Assembly: GCA_002314715.1 (NCBI GenBank) | Contig: DCGY01000060.1 | Span: 1 to 27,572, forward strand | Source: Lachnospiraceae bacterium UBA1766 | Lineage (GTDB): Bacteria > Bacillota > Clostridia > Lachnospirales > Lachnospiraceae | DNA length: 27,572 nucleotides | Direction: 5' to 3' | In this document: positions 15,204-22,381 of the stretch, in pieces | Position numbering within the stretch: position 1 is the first letter of the stretch | Layout of the letters: each line of letters starts with the position of its first letter | Notes under the pieces: generated by a model | Database searches by the model: none | What the model was told of the DNA's origin: nothing | What the model saw: only the letters and a program-made list of their open reading frames with translations | Position numbers and translations under genes: made by a program

Positions 15204-16217
15204 GTGATTACGATTTCCTTGTGTATGATTGTGAAAAATGAAGAACGTGTACTGGCCAGATGTTTGGATACGGTGGCCGATCTGGTGGATGAGGTGATTG
15301 TTGTAGACACCGGGTCCACGGATTCCACCAAGCAGATTGCGTCCAAATACACGGACAAAATATATGATTTTCAATGGATTGATGATTTCTCGGCGGCAAG
15401 GAATTTTGCTTTTTCCAAGGCCACCAAGGAATACATTTATTCGGCGGATGCGGATGAAGTGCTGGATGAGGAAAACAGACAGCGCTTTCGTCTTTTGAAG
15501 GAAAACCTGCTTCCCGAGATCGAAATGGTGCAAATGTATTACGGCAACCAGCTGCAGTTTGGCACCGTTTATAATTTCGATGAGGAGCTTCGGCCCAAGC
15601 TGTTTAAAAGAGTTCGAAACTTTGTGTGGGAGGAAAAAATCCATGAGGCGGTGCGGCTGGAGCCGGTAATCTTTGACAGCGATATTGTGATTACCCACAT
15701 GCCGGAGAATAATCACAGCGGAAGGGATTTGGCGAATTTTCGAAAGCAAACCCGGCAAGGGCAACTGCTTTCCAAACGCCTGGAGGAGATGTACGCCCGG
15801 GAACTGGTTATGTGCGGTACAAAAGAAGACTTCCATGCGGCGAAGGATTATTTCCTGCACCGACTGGAGGAGGCAAATCTTTCCCAGGATGCTTTGATCT
15901 ACAGTTGTCTGATTGTGGCTAAGGCTGCAAGAACACAACAGAATTTGCAGTGCTTCTGGAAATATATGACCAAGGTTTTGGTGGGCGAAGGCTGTAGCGA
16001 GGCCTGCTGTGAACTGGGTGCTTTGTATGAAGAGCAAAGGGATTTGGAGGAGGCGGCCATCTGGTATTACAACGCAGCCTTTGAAACCAAACCGGCCTTA
16101 CAGCTGGATAGCGGGGAGTCCATTCCCTTAGAAGGACTGGTCCGGGTTTACGAAGCTATGGGCTTGCCGGAAACCGCAAAGGAGTATGCAGATATCCTGG
16201 CAGAGAAGATAAAATAA
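15204..16217 (+). CDS. Family 2 glycosyltransferase with C-terminal helical repeats
   Basis: 337 residues from GTG at 15204, chosen because AAGGAGG stands 7 bases upstream and the protein then begins directly with the conserved ISLCMIVKNEE; the in-frame ATG at 15180 lacks a ribosome site. The GT-A fold is shown by VDTGSTDST and by SADADEV, the DXD-like nucleotide-sugar/metal site. The C-terminal ~170 residues are helical with TPR-like ELGALYEEQRDLEEAAIWYYNAAF. Proteins of this kind add sugars to proteins, wall polymers or lipids in the cytoplasm. The acceptor is unknown. A role in decorating the surface proteins or pili upstream is possible but only a guess from distance. Confidence 0.83.
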   Translation: MITISLCMIVKNEERVLARCLDTVADLVDEVIVVDTGSTDSTKQIASKYTDKIYDFQWIDDFSAARNFAFSKATKEYIYSADADEVLDEENRQRFRLLKENLLPEIEMVQMYYGNQLQFGTVYNFDEELRPKLFKRVRNFVWEEKIHEAVRLEPVIFDSDIVITHMPENNHSGRDLANFRKQTRQGQLLSKRLEEMYARELVMCGTKEDFHAAKDYFLHRLEEANLSQDALIYSCLIVAKAARTQQNLQCFWKYMTKVLVGEGCSEACCELGALYEEQRDLEEAAIWYYNAAFETKPALQLDSGESIPLEGLVRVYEAMGLPETAKEYADILAEKIK

Positions 16218-16304
16218 GAAAAACCCAAATAGAAAAAGAACCTGTTTGTCGTCAAAATGCTTTGAAGGACGAAATCGAAACGAACAGGGAAATGAGGATA
16301 GATT

Positions 16305-17369
16305 ATGAAGTGGGAAGAAAATGTCAGAAAATGTGTTCCCTATGTAGCAGGAGAACAACCGAATAAGAAAAATATGATTAAATTAAATACCAATGAGTGC
16401 CCTTATCCGCCGGCTCCCGGAGTGGTAAAGGCAATGCAGGATATGGACTATAAGGCCCTTCGCCTGTATCCCAATTCCCAGGTGGCCCCGGTGGTAAATG
16501 CATTGGCAGAGTACTATCAGGTAGAGCCCGATCAGGTATTTGTGGGAGTTGGTTCCGATGATGTTATTTCCATGGCTTTTTTGACCTTTTTTAACGGCAA
16601 GGAGCCCATTTTGTTTCCGGATGTAACATATTCCTTTTATGATGTGTGGGCAGACCTTTATCGAATCCCTTATAAGCAGATTCCCTTGGACGAGAATTGG
16701 CACATTCGCCCGGAGGATTACAAGATTCCAAACGGCGGTATTATTTTCCCCAATCCCAATGCGCCTACCGGTTTATTGGAGCCTTTGGAAAAAGTGGAAG
16801 AAATTATCCGTTCCAATCCGGATGTAGTCGTAATGGTGGATGAAGCATATATTGATTTTGGGGGAACCAGTGCGCTTCCTCTTTTGGAGAAATACGATAA
16901 TCTGTTAATCGTGCAGACCTTCTCCAAGTCCCGTGCAATGGCAGGACTGCGCGTAGGCTTCTGTATCGGTAGCAAAAAACTGATTCAGTACTTAAACGAT
17001 GTCAAGTATTCCTTCAACTCCTATACCATGAATCTTCCTTCTCAGGCACTTGCGGTGGAAGCGGTAAGGGATGATGCATACTTCAAGGAGGTAACCGGTA
17101 AGATTGTAAAGACCAGAGAACGTGTGAAAAAGGAGTTAACCGCACTTGGATTTACCTTCCCGGATTCCTACGCAAACTTTGTGTTTGCTTCACACAAGTC
17201 TGTTCCCGCAAAGGATATTTTTATGGCTCTTCGGGAGGCAGATATTTATGTGCGTTACTGGGATAAGGCGCGAATCAACAATAGTCTGCGTATCACCATC
17301 GGTACGGATGAGGAAATGGATTGTCTGATTGATTTCCTAAAAAAATATTTAGCAAACAGAGCGGAGTAA
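16305..17369 (+). CDS. hisC: Histidinol-phosphate aminotransferase-like PLP enzyme
   Basis: 354 residues; ATG at 16305 follows GAGGA. HisC converts imidazole-acetol phosphate and glutamate into histidinol phosphate. Class II aminotransferase features are seen: NTNECPYPPAPGV near the start, NPNAPTGL, VDEAYIDFGG, the PLP lysine K208 in TFSKSRAMAGLRVG, and the phosphate-binding LRITIGT near the end. Length is typical of HisC. No other histidine gene is near, so the exact substrate could be a different aromatic or phosphorylated amino acid. The 87-base gap upstream has only an imperfect inverted repeat and no clear terminator or promoter. The next gene starts 3 bases after the stop, so they are co-transcribed. 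Confidence 0.82.
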   Translation: MKWEENVRKCVPYVAGEQPNKKNMIKLNTNECPYPPAPGVVKAMQDMDYKALRLYPNSQVAPVVNALAEYYQVEPDQVFVGVGSDDVISMAFLTFFNGKEPILFPDVTYSFYDVWADLYRIPYKQIPLDENWHIRPEDYKIPNGGIIFPNPNAPTGLLEPLEKVEEIIRSNPDVVVMVDEAYIDFGGTSALPLLEKYDNLLIVQTFSKSRAMAGLRVGFCIGSKKLIQYLNDVKYSFNSYTMNLPSQALAVEAVRDDAYFKEVTGKIVKTRERVKKELTALGFTFPDSYANFVFASHKSVPAKDIFMALREADIYVRYWDKARINNSLRITIGTDEEMDCLIDFLKKYLANRAE

Positions 17370-17372
17370 AGA

Positions 17373-17885
17373 ATGATTATTAAGTATATTATTGTGTTTT
17401 TGATTTCTATGGTTCCTTTGATTGAACTTCGTGGCGCGGTGCCTGTGGCATTGTCTCCCGCAGACATGACCTTCTTTTTCGGTCTTCACGGAATGGGACT
17501 GCCCATTGTGCCGGCATATTTAATCTGTATTATCGGAAATATGCTTCCTGTGCCGATTATCTTCTTCTTTGCAAGAAAGGTGCTGGAGTGGGGAGCCGAT
17601 AAGCCGGTAATCGGGAAGTTCTTTACATTTTGTTTGGAAAAGGGCCACAAGGGCGGAGAGAAGCTTCAAAAGAAGGCAGGAAAAGGTCTGTTTTTTGCCC
17701 TCCTTTTGTTTGTAGGTATTCCGGTTCCCGGAACCGGAGCATGGACCGGAACGCTGGCTGCCAGTCTTTTGGATATGGATTTTAAGTCCAGCGTTATCGC
17801 TGTATTTTTGGGTGTAATACTGGCCGGTGTAATTATGGGCCTGGTAAGTGCCGGCGTATTCAGCGCAATCGGCATGGTAGGTTAA
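17373..17885 (+). CDS. Small multidrug-export family membrane protein (COG2426-like)
   Basis: 170 residues; ATG at 17373, with GGAG in the end of hisC as ribosome site. The protein is hydrophobic, with about four or five membrane spans. It starts IIVFLISMVPLIELRGAVPVA, contains a cytoplasmic Lys/Gly-rich loop (EKGHKGGEKLQKKAGKG), and has the family hallmark FVGIPVPGTGAWTGTLAA. This matches the 'putative small multi-drug export' family, which is related to DedA/SNARE-associated membrane proteins. The name of the family is historical and an export function is not well established. It is co-transcribed with hisC and the methyltransferase gene. Confidence 0.82.
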   Translation: MIIKYIIVFLISMVPLIELRGAVPVALSPADMTFFFGLHGMGLPIVPAYLICIIGNMLPVPIIFFFARKVLEWGADKPVIGKFFTFCLEKGHKGGEKLQKKAGKGLFFALLLFVGIPVPGTGAWTGTLAASLLDMDFKSSVIAVFLGVILAGVIMGLVSAGVFSAIGMVG

Positions 17886-17901
17886 TGGGAAAGGAGCTTC
17901 C

Positions 17902-18717
17902 ATGAATCTTTTGGAGGAAGACGGAAATTCCTATGAGGAGTTTGCCGAAGTTTACGATGAATTGATGGATACCGTTCCCTATGAGGAATGGGCGAAACTG
18001 TTGGGCGAGCTGATTGACCGGTACGGCGTATCAAAACCCATTCACAATGCGCCGGACCCTTTGGACAGCGAGCGAAATCTGGTGCTGGATTTGGGTTGCG
18101 GAACAGGTACTTTGACGGAGCTTTTGTATTCCATGGGTTATGACTGCATGGGAATCGATTCTTCGGAAAGTATGCTGATGAAGGCCATGGAGAAGAAGGA
18201 AAAAAGCGGTTTCGACATCATGTACCTTTTGCAGGATATGCGGGAGCTGGAGCTTTATTGTACCGTAGGTACGGTGGTTAGCGTATGTGATTCCGTGAAT
18301 TATATTTTGGAACCCAAGGAGCTTCAGCAGGTTTTTTCTTTGGTCAACAATTACCTGTTTCCAAAGGGAATTTTTGTTTTTGATTTTAATACAGATTATA
18401 AATACCGAGAGGTTATCGGAGATACCGTTATCGCGGAAAATCGAGAGGATTGCAGTTTTATCTGGGAAAACTTCTACGATGAGGAAACGCGAATCAATGA
18501 GTACGATGTGACCATATTTACCCGGGAAGAGGAAGATTTGTTCCGACGCTTCCGGGAGACACATTTCCAGAGAGGTTATTCTCTGGAGGAGATGCTTTCT
18601 CTTGTAAAGGCGAGTGGAATGGAAGTGGTTACGGTGCTGGATGCGGAAAGCCATACAGCCCCTACGGATCAAAGTGAGCGTATTTACGTAGTAGCCAGAG
18701 AGCACGGAAAGGCTTGA
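17902..18717 (+). CDS. Class I SAM-dependent methyltransferase
   Basis: 271 residues; ATG at 17902 with AAGGAG just upstream, 16 bases after the previous stop. The SAM-binding motif I is LVLDLGCGTGTLTELL (around residues 55-70), followed by GYDCMGIDSSESML as motif II and VVSVCDSVNYIL as motif IV. The N-terminal YEEFAEVYDELMDTVPYEEWAK is typical of the YqeM-like group of methyltransferases. The substrate is unknown. An Asp/Glu-rich C-terminal half with a mixed beta pattern completes the fold. It lies in the run hisC-export protein-methyltransferase-hslO-nadE with no terminator between, so it may be part of one long transcript. Confidence 0.85.
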   Translation: MNLLEEDGNSYEEFAEVYDELMDTVPYEEWAKLLGELIDRYGVSKPIHNAPDPLDSERNLVLDLGCGTGTLTELLYSMGYDCMGIDSSESMLMKAMEKKEKSGFDIMYLLQDMRELELYCTVGTVVSVCDSVNYILEPKELQQVFSLVNNYLFPKGIFVFDFNTDYKYREVIGDTVIAENREDCSFIWENFYDEETRINEYDVTIFTREEEDLFRRFRETHFQRGYSLEEMLSLVKASGMEVVTVLDAESHTAPTDQSERIYVVAREHGKA

Positions 18718-18775
18718 CGGCGAAAGGAAAAGATTGGAGGATGCCTCGTGAAAATGAGGCAGAGCGAGAATAGCT

Positions 18776-19654
18776 ATGAAGGATTATATTGTACGTGCTA
18801 CAGCGGCAGATGCACAAATCCGTGCCTTTGCCTGTACTACGAAGGGAGTCGTGGAGACAGCCCGCGCAGCCCATAATACCAGCCCGGTTATGACCGCGGC
18901 ACTTGGACGTTTGTTAAGTGCAGGTTTAATGATGGGCAGCATGTTAAAGGGAGAAGACGATCTTCTGACCCTGCAGATTCGAAGCGAAGGCCCGGGAAAA
19001 GGACTTACCGTTACCGCAGATGCATTTGGTCATGTAAAAGGATATGCGGTGGTACCGGATGTGATTCTGCCGGCCAATGAGCTGGGGAAACTGGATGTGG
19101 GCGGTGCCCTTGGCCCCGGAATGCTTAGCGTTATCCGGGATATGGGTTTAAAGGAGCCTTATGTGGGACAAAGCGAACTGCAGACCGGTGAAATTGCAGA
19201 GGACCTGACCTATTATTTCGTGGTTTCCGAGCAGGTCCCTTCCTGTGTGGGTCTGGGAGTGCTGATGGAGAAGGACAATACCGTAAAGCAGGCAGGTGGA
19301 TTTATTGTGCAGTTAATGCCTTTTTGCAAGGATGAAGTAATTGACCGCCTGGAAGAAAATATCAAAAATTTAAGCTCTGTTACTACGTTGCTGGAACAGG
19401 GACTTACGCCGGAGCAGATACTGGAGCAGGTGCTTTCGGGACTGGACCCGGTGGTAACCGATACGATGGATGCAAGCTTTTTCTGTAATTGTGATAAGCA
19501 GAGAGTGGAAAAGGCCCTAATCAGCATCGGCAGAGAAGAACTACAGAGTATGATTGATGAGGGAAACCCCATTGAAGTAAACTGTCATTTCTGTAATACG
19601 GCATATTCGTTTGACGTAGAGGATTTGATTCGTTTGCGGGATGAAGCAAAATAG
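18776..19654 (+). CDS. hslO: Hsp33 redox-regulated chaperone
   Basis: 292 residues from ATG 18776; the frame upstream is closed by TGA, so no longer form exists. The ribosome site is weak (GAG in GCAGAGCGAGAATAGCT). Hsp33 is a cytoplasmic holdase that becomes active when its zinc cysteines are oxidised. All four are present as C237-N-C239 and C270-H-F-C273. The N-terminal domain shows the family sequence VETARAAHNTSPVMTAALGRLLSAGLMMGSM and GPGKGLTVTADAFGHVKGY. Length is normal. A strong GGAGG at 18736-18740 and a small TGCCTC/GAGGCA hairpin precede the gene, which could tune its translation. Confidence 0.95.
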   Translation: MKDYIVRATAADAQIRAFACTTKGVVETARAAHNTSPVMTAALGRLLSAGLMMGSMLKGEDDLLTLQIRSEGPGKGLTVTADAFGHVKGYAVVPDVILPANELGKLDVGGALGPGMLSVIRDMGLKEPYVGQSELQTGEIAEDLTYYFVVSEQVPSCVGLGVLMEKDNTVKQAGGFIVQLMPFCKDEVIDRLEENIKNLSSVTTLLEQGLTPEQILEQVLSGLDPVVTDTMDASFFCNCDKQRVEKALISIGREELQSMIDEGNPIEVNCHFCNTAYSFDVEDLIRLRDEAK

Positions 19655-19684
19655 ATTTGGATGATTAAGAAAGAGGGCCTTTCT

Positions 19685-21598
19685 ATGAAGCAGGGATTTA
19701 TCAAAGTCGCAGCATTAACACCGAAAATCAAAGTGGCAGATCCGGTTTACAATACCGGGGTAATATGTGAAAAATTGCAGGAGGCCTACGGGCAGCAGGC
19801 GAAGGTAATTGTATTTCCGGAGCTTTGCATTACGGGATATACCTGTGGAGACCTGTTTTTGCAGGAAGCCCTTTTGTCCGGTGCCAAGGAGGCATTAAAA
19901 GAAATCGCTCTGGCCACCAAGGGACAGGACGCATTGGTTTTTGTGGGACTTCCGATGGAGAAGGATGGCAGATTGTACAATGTGGCTGCGGCTCTTCAAA
20001 ACGGAAATGTATTGGGCTTTGTTCCCAAATATTATCTGCCGACTTACGGAGAGTTTTATGAGGGCAGACATTTTACCAAGGGCAATCGGGAAGTGGATGA
20101 CTATTATTTTGACGGCGTACCGGTGCCTTTCGGAATGAATCAGTTTTTTGCCTGCTTCAATGTGAGAGGTTTGGTGGTTGCCTGTGAGCTTTGTGAAGAT
20201 TTGTGGGTTGCAAATCCTCCCTCCACCACCCATGCGTTAATGGGTGCCACCGTGATTGTGAATTTATCGGCTTCCAACGAAACCGTTACCAAGGACGAAT
20301 ACAGAAAGCAACTGGTTTCTTCTACCAGTGCCAGACTGTTGTCCGCTTATATTTACGCTTCTGCAGGAGAAGGAGAATCTACCCAGGATTTGGTATTCGG
20401 CGGTCACAACATGATTGCGGAAAACGGTTCTGTTTTGGCAGAGAGCAAGCGCTTTCTGGGAGAGTCTGTTTACAGCGAAATCGATGTGGATAAGCTCTTG
20501 GGAGAACGTCGCAAAATGGGCACCTTCGGGGAAATGCCCAATGAATCCTATGTGCTGGTAAATTTTGCACTGGATTTGGCAGAAACCAAGCTTACCAGAA
20601 CTTTCGCAACCACTCCCTTTGTTCCTCAAAATGAAGCAAAGCGCATGAAGCGCTGTGAGGAGATTTTGTCCATTCAGGCATATGGTCTGAAGAAACGATA
20701 TGAGCATACCGGTGCCAAGACGGCAGTGATCGGTATTTCCGGTGGATTGGACTCCACCTTGGCGCTGTTGGTAACCGTGCGTGCATTCGACATGCTGGGA
20801 CTTCCCCGCAAGAATATCTATGCAATTACTATGCCCTGTTTTGGTACCACGGACAGAACCTATGACAACGCCTGTCGCTTATCCAATATTTTGGGCGCTA
20901 CCTTAAAAGAAATTGATATCAAGGAGTCTGTTCAAAGACATTTTCTGGATATTGAACATGATATCAATGTACACGATGTTACCTATGAAAACGGACAGGC
21001 CAGAGAACGTACCCAGATTCTGATGGATCTTTCCAATCAGGTAAACGGTCTGGTAATCGGTACCGGAGACATGTCTGAATTAGCCCTTGGCTGGGCCACC
21101 TACAATGGCGATCATATGTCTATGTACGGTGTGAATGCCGGAGTTCCCAAAACCCTGGTTCGTCATCTGGTACGCTACTTTGCGGATACCTGCAATGACA
21201 GGGAATTGTCAGCCGTTTTGATGGATGTGCTGGACACCCCGGTAAGCCCGGAGCTGTTGCCTCCAAAGGACGGAGTGATTGCCCAGAAGACAGAGGATTT
21301 GGTAGGCCCCTACGAGCTGCATGATTTTTATCTGTATTATGTGCTTCGTTTTGGTTTTTCACCCAGGAAGGTGTATCGTTTGGCACTGGAAGCCTTTGAT
21401 GGTCAGTACGACCGGGAAACGATACTCAAGTGGTTAAAAACCTTTTACCGCAGATTTTTCGCACAGCAGTTTAAACGCTCCTGTTTGCCGGACGGCCCCA
21501 AGGTGGGTAGTGTGGCAGTTTCTCCCAGAGGAGATTTGCGTATGCCTTCCGATGCAAGCAATGCCCTGTGGATGAAGGAATTGGAGGAAATTCAGTAA
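19685..21598 (+). CDS. nadE: Glutamine-dependent NAD+ synthetase
   Basis: 637 residues from ATG at 19685, which follows AAAGAGGG; an ATG at 19661 is in frame but lacks a ribosome site. The enzyme makes NAD+ from nicotinic acid adenine dinucleotide with ATP and ammonia taken from glutamine. The N-terminal nitrilase-type glutaminase has the triad Glu46 (FPELCITGY), Lys115 (PKYYLPTYGEFYE) and Cys170 (ELCEDLW). Each lies 6 residues before the Mycobacterium tuberculosis positions 52, 121 and 176 that I recall, which supports the chosen start. The synthetase domain has the P-loop GISGGLDSTLALL and GDMSELALGWATYNGDHMSMYGVN. The stop is one base from the stop of the convergent gene at 21600. Confidence 0.96.
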   Translation: MKQGFIKVAALTPKIKVADPVYNTGVICEKLQEAYGQQAKVIVFPELCITGYTCGDLFLQEALLSGAKEALKEIALATKGQDALVFVGLPMEKDGRLYNVAAALQNGNVLGFVPKYYLPTYGEFYEGRHFTKGNREVDDYYFDGVPVPFGMNQFFACFNVRGLVVACELCEDLWVANPPSTTHALMGATVIVNLSASNETVTKDEYRKQLVSSTSARLLSAYIYASAGEGESTQDLVFGGHNMIAENGSVLAESKRFLGESVYSEIDVDKLLGERRKMGTFGEMPNESYVLVNFALDLAETKLTRTFATTPFVPQNEAKRMKRCEEILSIQAYGLKKRYEHTGAKTAVIGISGGLDSTLALLVTVRAFDMLGLPRKNIYAITMPCFGTTDRTYDNACRLSNILGATLKEIDIKESVQRHFLDIEHDINVHDVTYENGQARERTQILMDLSNQVNGLVIGTGDMSELALGWATYNGDHMSMYGVNAGVPKTLVRHLVRYFADTCNDRELSAVLMDVLDTPVSPELLPPKDGVIAQKTEDLVGPYELHDFYLYYVLRFGFSPRKVYRLALEAFDGQYDRETILKWLKTFYRRFFAQQFKRSCLPDGPKVGSVAVSPRGDLRMPSDASNALWMKELEEIQ

Positions 21599-21599
21599 A

Positions 21600-22118
21600 T
21601 TATTGTACGGCAATGCGGTTGACAGGGTCCTCGATACGCGCGTTATCGAGAGAACTTTGAATTGCCTGAATCAGTACCAGAGAAGTATATTTGTTTTCGG
21701 AATTGTAGGTTAGTTCATTCAAGGACTGTGACGCAAATACCTGTGCCGTAATCTGGTCCATGGTGGGTTGCAGCAAGGGATACATGGTGGTAACCGCATC
21801 ATCCGGATTGACCAGGCGGATGGAGTTGATTTGTTGGGCATCAACAATGACCTCTACGTCAATGGTCTGACCACCCAGATAAAGTTGCGTGGTGTAGATA
21901 CCGGGATGGTACAAGTCCTTATTGGAAAGGGTAGCAGTTTCCACGGAGTCGGCTTCCTGTTGTTTCTTGGAATTTTCCAAGGCCGTATCTGCAGGTTTCT
22001 CCTTTTTGGAAAGAAAATAGAAAAAGGAAACCAGAATTAAGATACCGACGGCAGCGGCAATTCCGGCATAAATGATTCGTTTCATCCGTAGTACAATGAT
22101 TTGAGTTTTGACACGCAT
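21600..22118 (-). CDS. Membrane-anchored degenerate FMN-binding-like protein
   Basis: 172 residues from ATG at 22118 (minus), with GGGAG 7 bases upstream; the frame is open to 22232 but without a ribosome site. It has a basic N-terminus, one membrane span (residues ~15-35), a Lys/Glu/Ser linker, then an extracytoplasmic domain. Its pattern GIYTTQLYLGGQTIDVEVIVD...INSIRLV...ITAQVFASQS resembles the FMN-binding domain of RnfG/NqrC-type proteins. The flavinylation motif SGATYTS appears as SENKYTS, so the Thr that carries FMN is replaced by Lys and covalent flavin is unlikely. Such domains without the motif may act as structural or partner-binding modules. No clear promoter or terminator is seen, and no electron-transfer genes lie next to it. 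Confidence 0.55.
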   Translation of the reverse strand: MRVKTQIIVLRMKRIIYAGIAAAVGILILVSFFYFLSKKEKPADTALENSKKQQEADSVETATLSNKDLYHPGIYTTQLYLGGQTIDVEVIVDAQQINSIRLVNPDDAVTTMYPLLQPTMDQITAQVFASQSLNELTYNSENKYTSLVLIQAIQSSLDNARIEDPVNRIAVQ

Positions 22119-22171
22119 CCGGATTCTCCCAGATTTGATTATTTCAAGATATGCTCCAAAGGGAGAGAATA

Positions 22172-22208
22172 TTCCATGGAAATAATTGCGGTTTTTCTGC
22201 GGTTTTTC
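22172..22208. repeat. Palindrome and tandem 11-bp repeat upstream of the glnA promoter
   Basis: The perfect palindrome TTCCATGGAA (22172-22181) is followed by two head-to-tail copies of TGCGGTTTTTC (22187-22197 and 22198-22208). They lie between the divergent genes, 24-60 bases before the glnA -35 box, where an activator or repressor could bind. They do not match a GlnR (TGTNAN7TNACA) site. Confidence 0.5.
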
Positions 22209-22231
22209 GGGGATATTCCAATAAATTTTCA

Positions 22232-22260
22232 TTGACAGTGAGAAGTGATATTGTTATTAT
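22232..22260 (+). promoter_or_regulatory. Strong promoter of glnA
   Basis: TTGACA (22232-22237) and TATTAT (22255-22260) are 17 bases apart, with TGT just before the second (extended -10). The predicted start is at 22266-22268, at the first base of the leader hairpin described next. Confidence 0.8.
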
Positions 22261-22265
22261 GTCTG

Positions 22266-22307
22266 TAGAACAAAGGTGTTCTTACCAAGGGGTAGGAATG
22301 CCTTTTT
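22266..22307 (+). promoter_or_regulatory. glnA leader with candidate ANTAR-binding hairpins and attenuator
   Basis: Hairpin P1 is AGAAC/GTTCT (22267-22271 and 22278-22282) with the hexaloop AAAGGT, which has A at position 1 and G at position 4 as required for ANTAR RNA recognition. Next, TTCTTACC/GGTAGGAA (22279-22286 and 22291-22298) forms an 8-bp stem around AAGG; in a shorter form compatible with P1 it has the hexaloop CAAGGG (G4 kept, A1 replaced). Its AAGG overlaps the left arm of a weak, wobble-rich stem AAGGGGT/GCCTTTT (22287-22293 and 22300-22306) ending in five T. Further down, TTTGGG/CCCAAA (22332-22349) has the loop GCGCAG. The arrangement fits antitermination but the attenuator stem is weak. 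Confidence 0.45.
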
Positions 22308-22381
22308 ATCGTATTAGAAGAACCGGATTTGTTTGGGGCGCAGCCCAAAAGATCCCACATTTGGTTAACGGAGGAAAGAAA

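Noticed and set aside
16242..16286. Imperfect inverted repeat (CCTGTTTGTCG and CGAAACGAACAGG) between the glycosyltransferase gene and hisC.
   Set aside because: The loop is long, pairing is incomplete and no T-run follows, so it is not a convincing terminator or riboswitch.
18741..18876. A 10-codon mini-ORF (18741-18773) ending just before hslO, and a 42-codon cysteine-rich frame from GTG 18748 that overlaps the start of hslO, 7 bases after GGAGG.
   Set aside because: The mini-ORF start touches GGAGG with no spacing, and the cysteine-rich frame lies largely inside hslO, whose own frame is strongly conserved. Both are likely chance, although the misplaced GGAGG is odd.
22266..22381. Glutamine riboswitch (glnA RNA) in the glnA leader.
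   Set aside because: I could not find the conserved core of that motif; the hairpins present fit the ANTAR type better.
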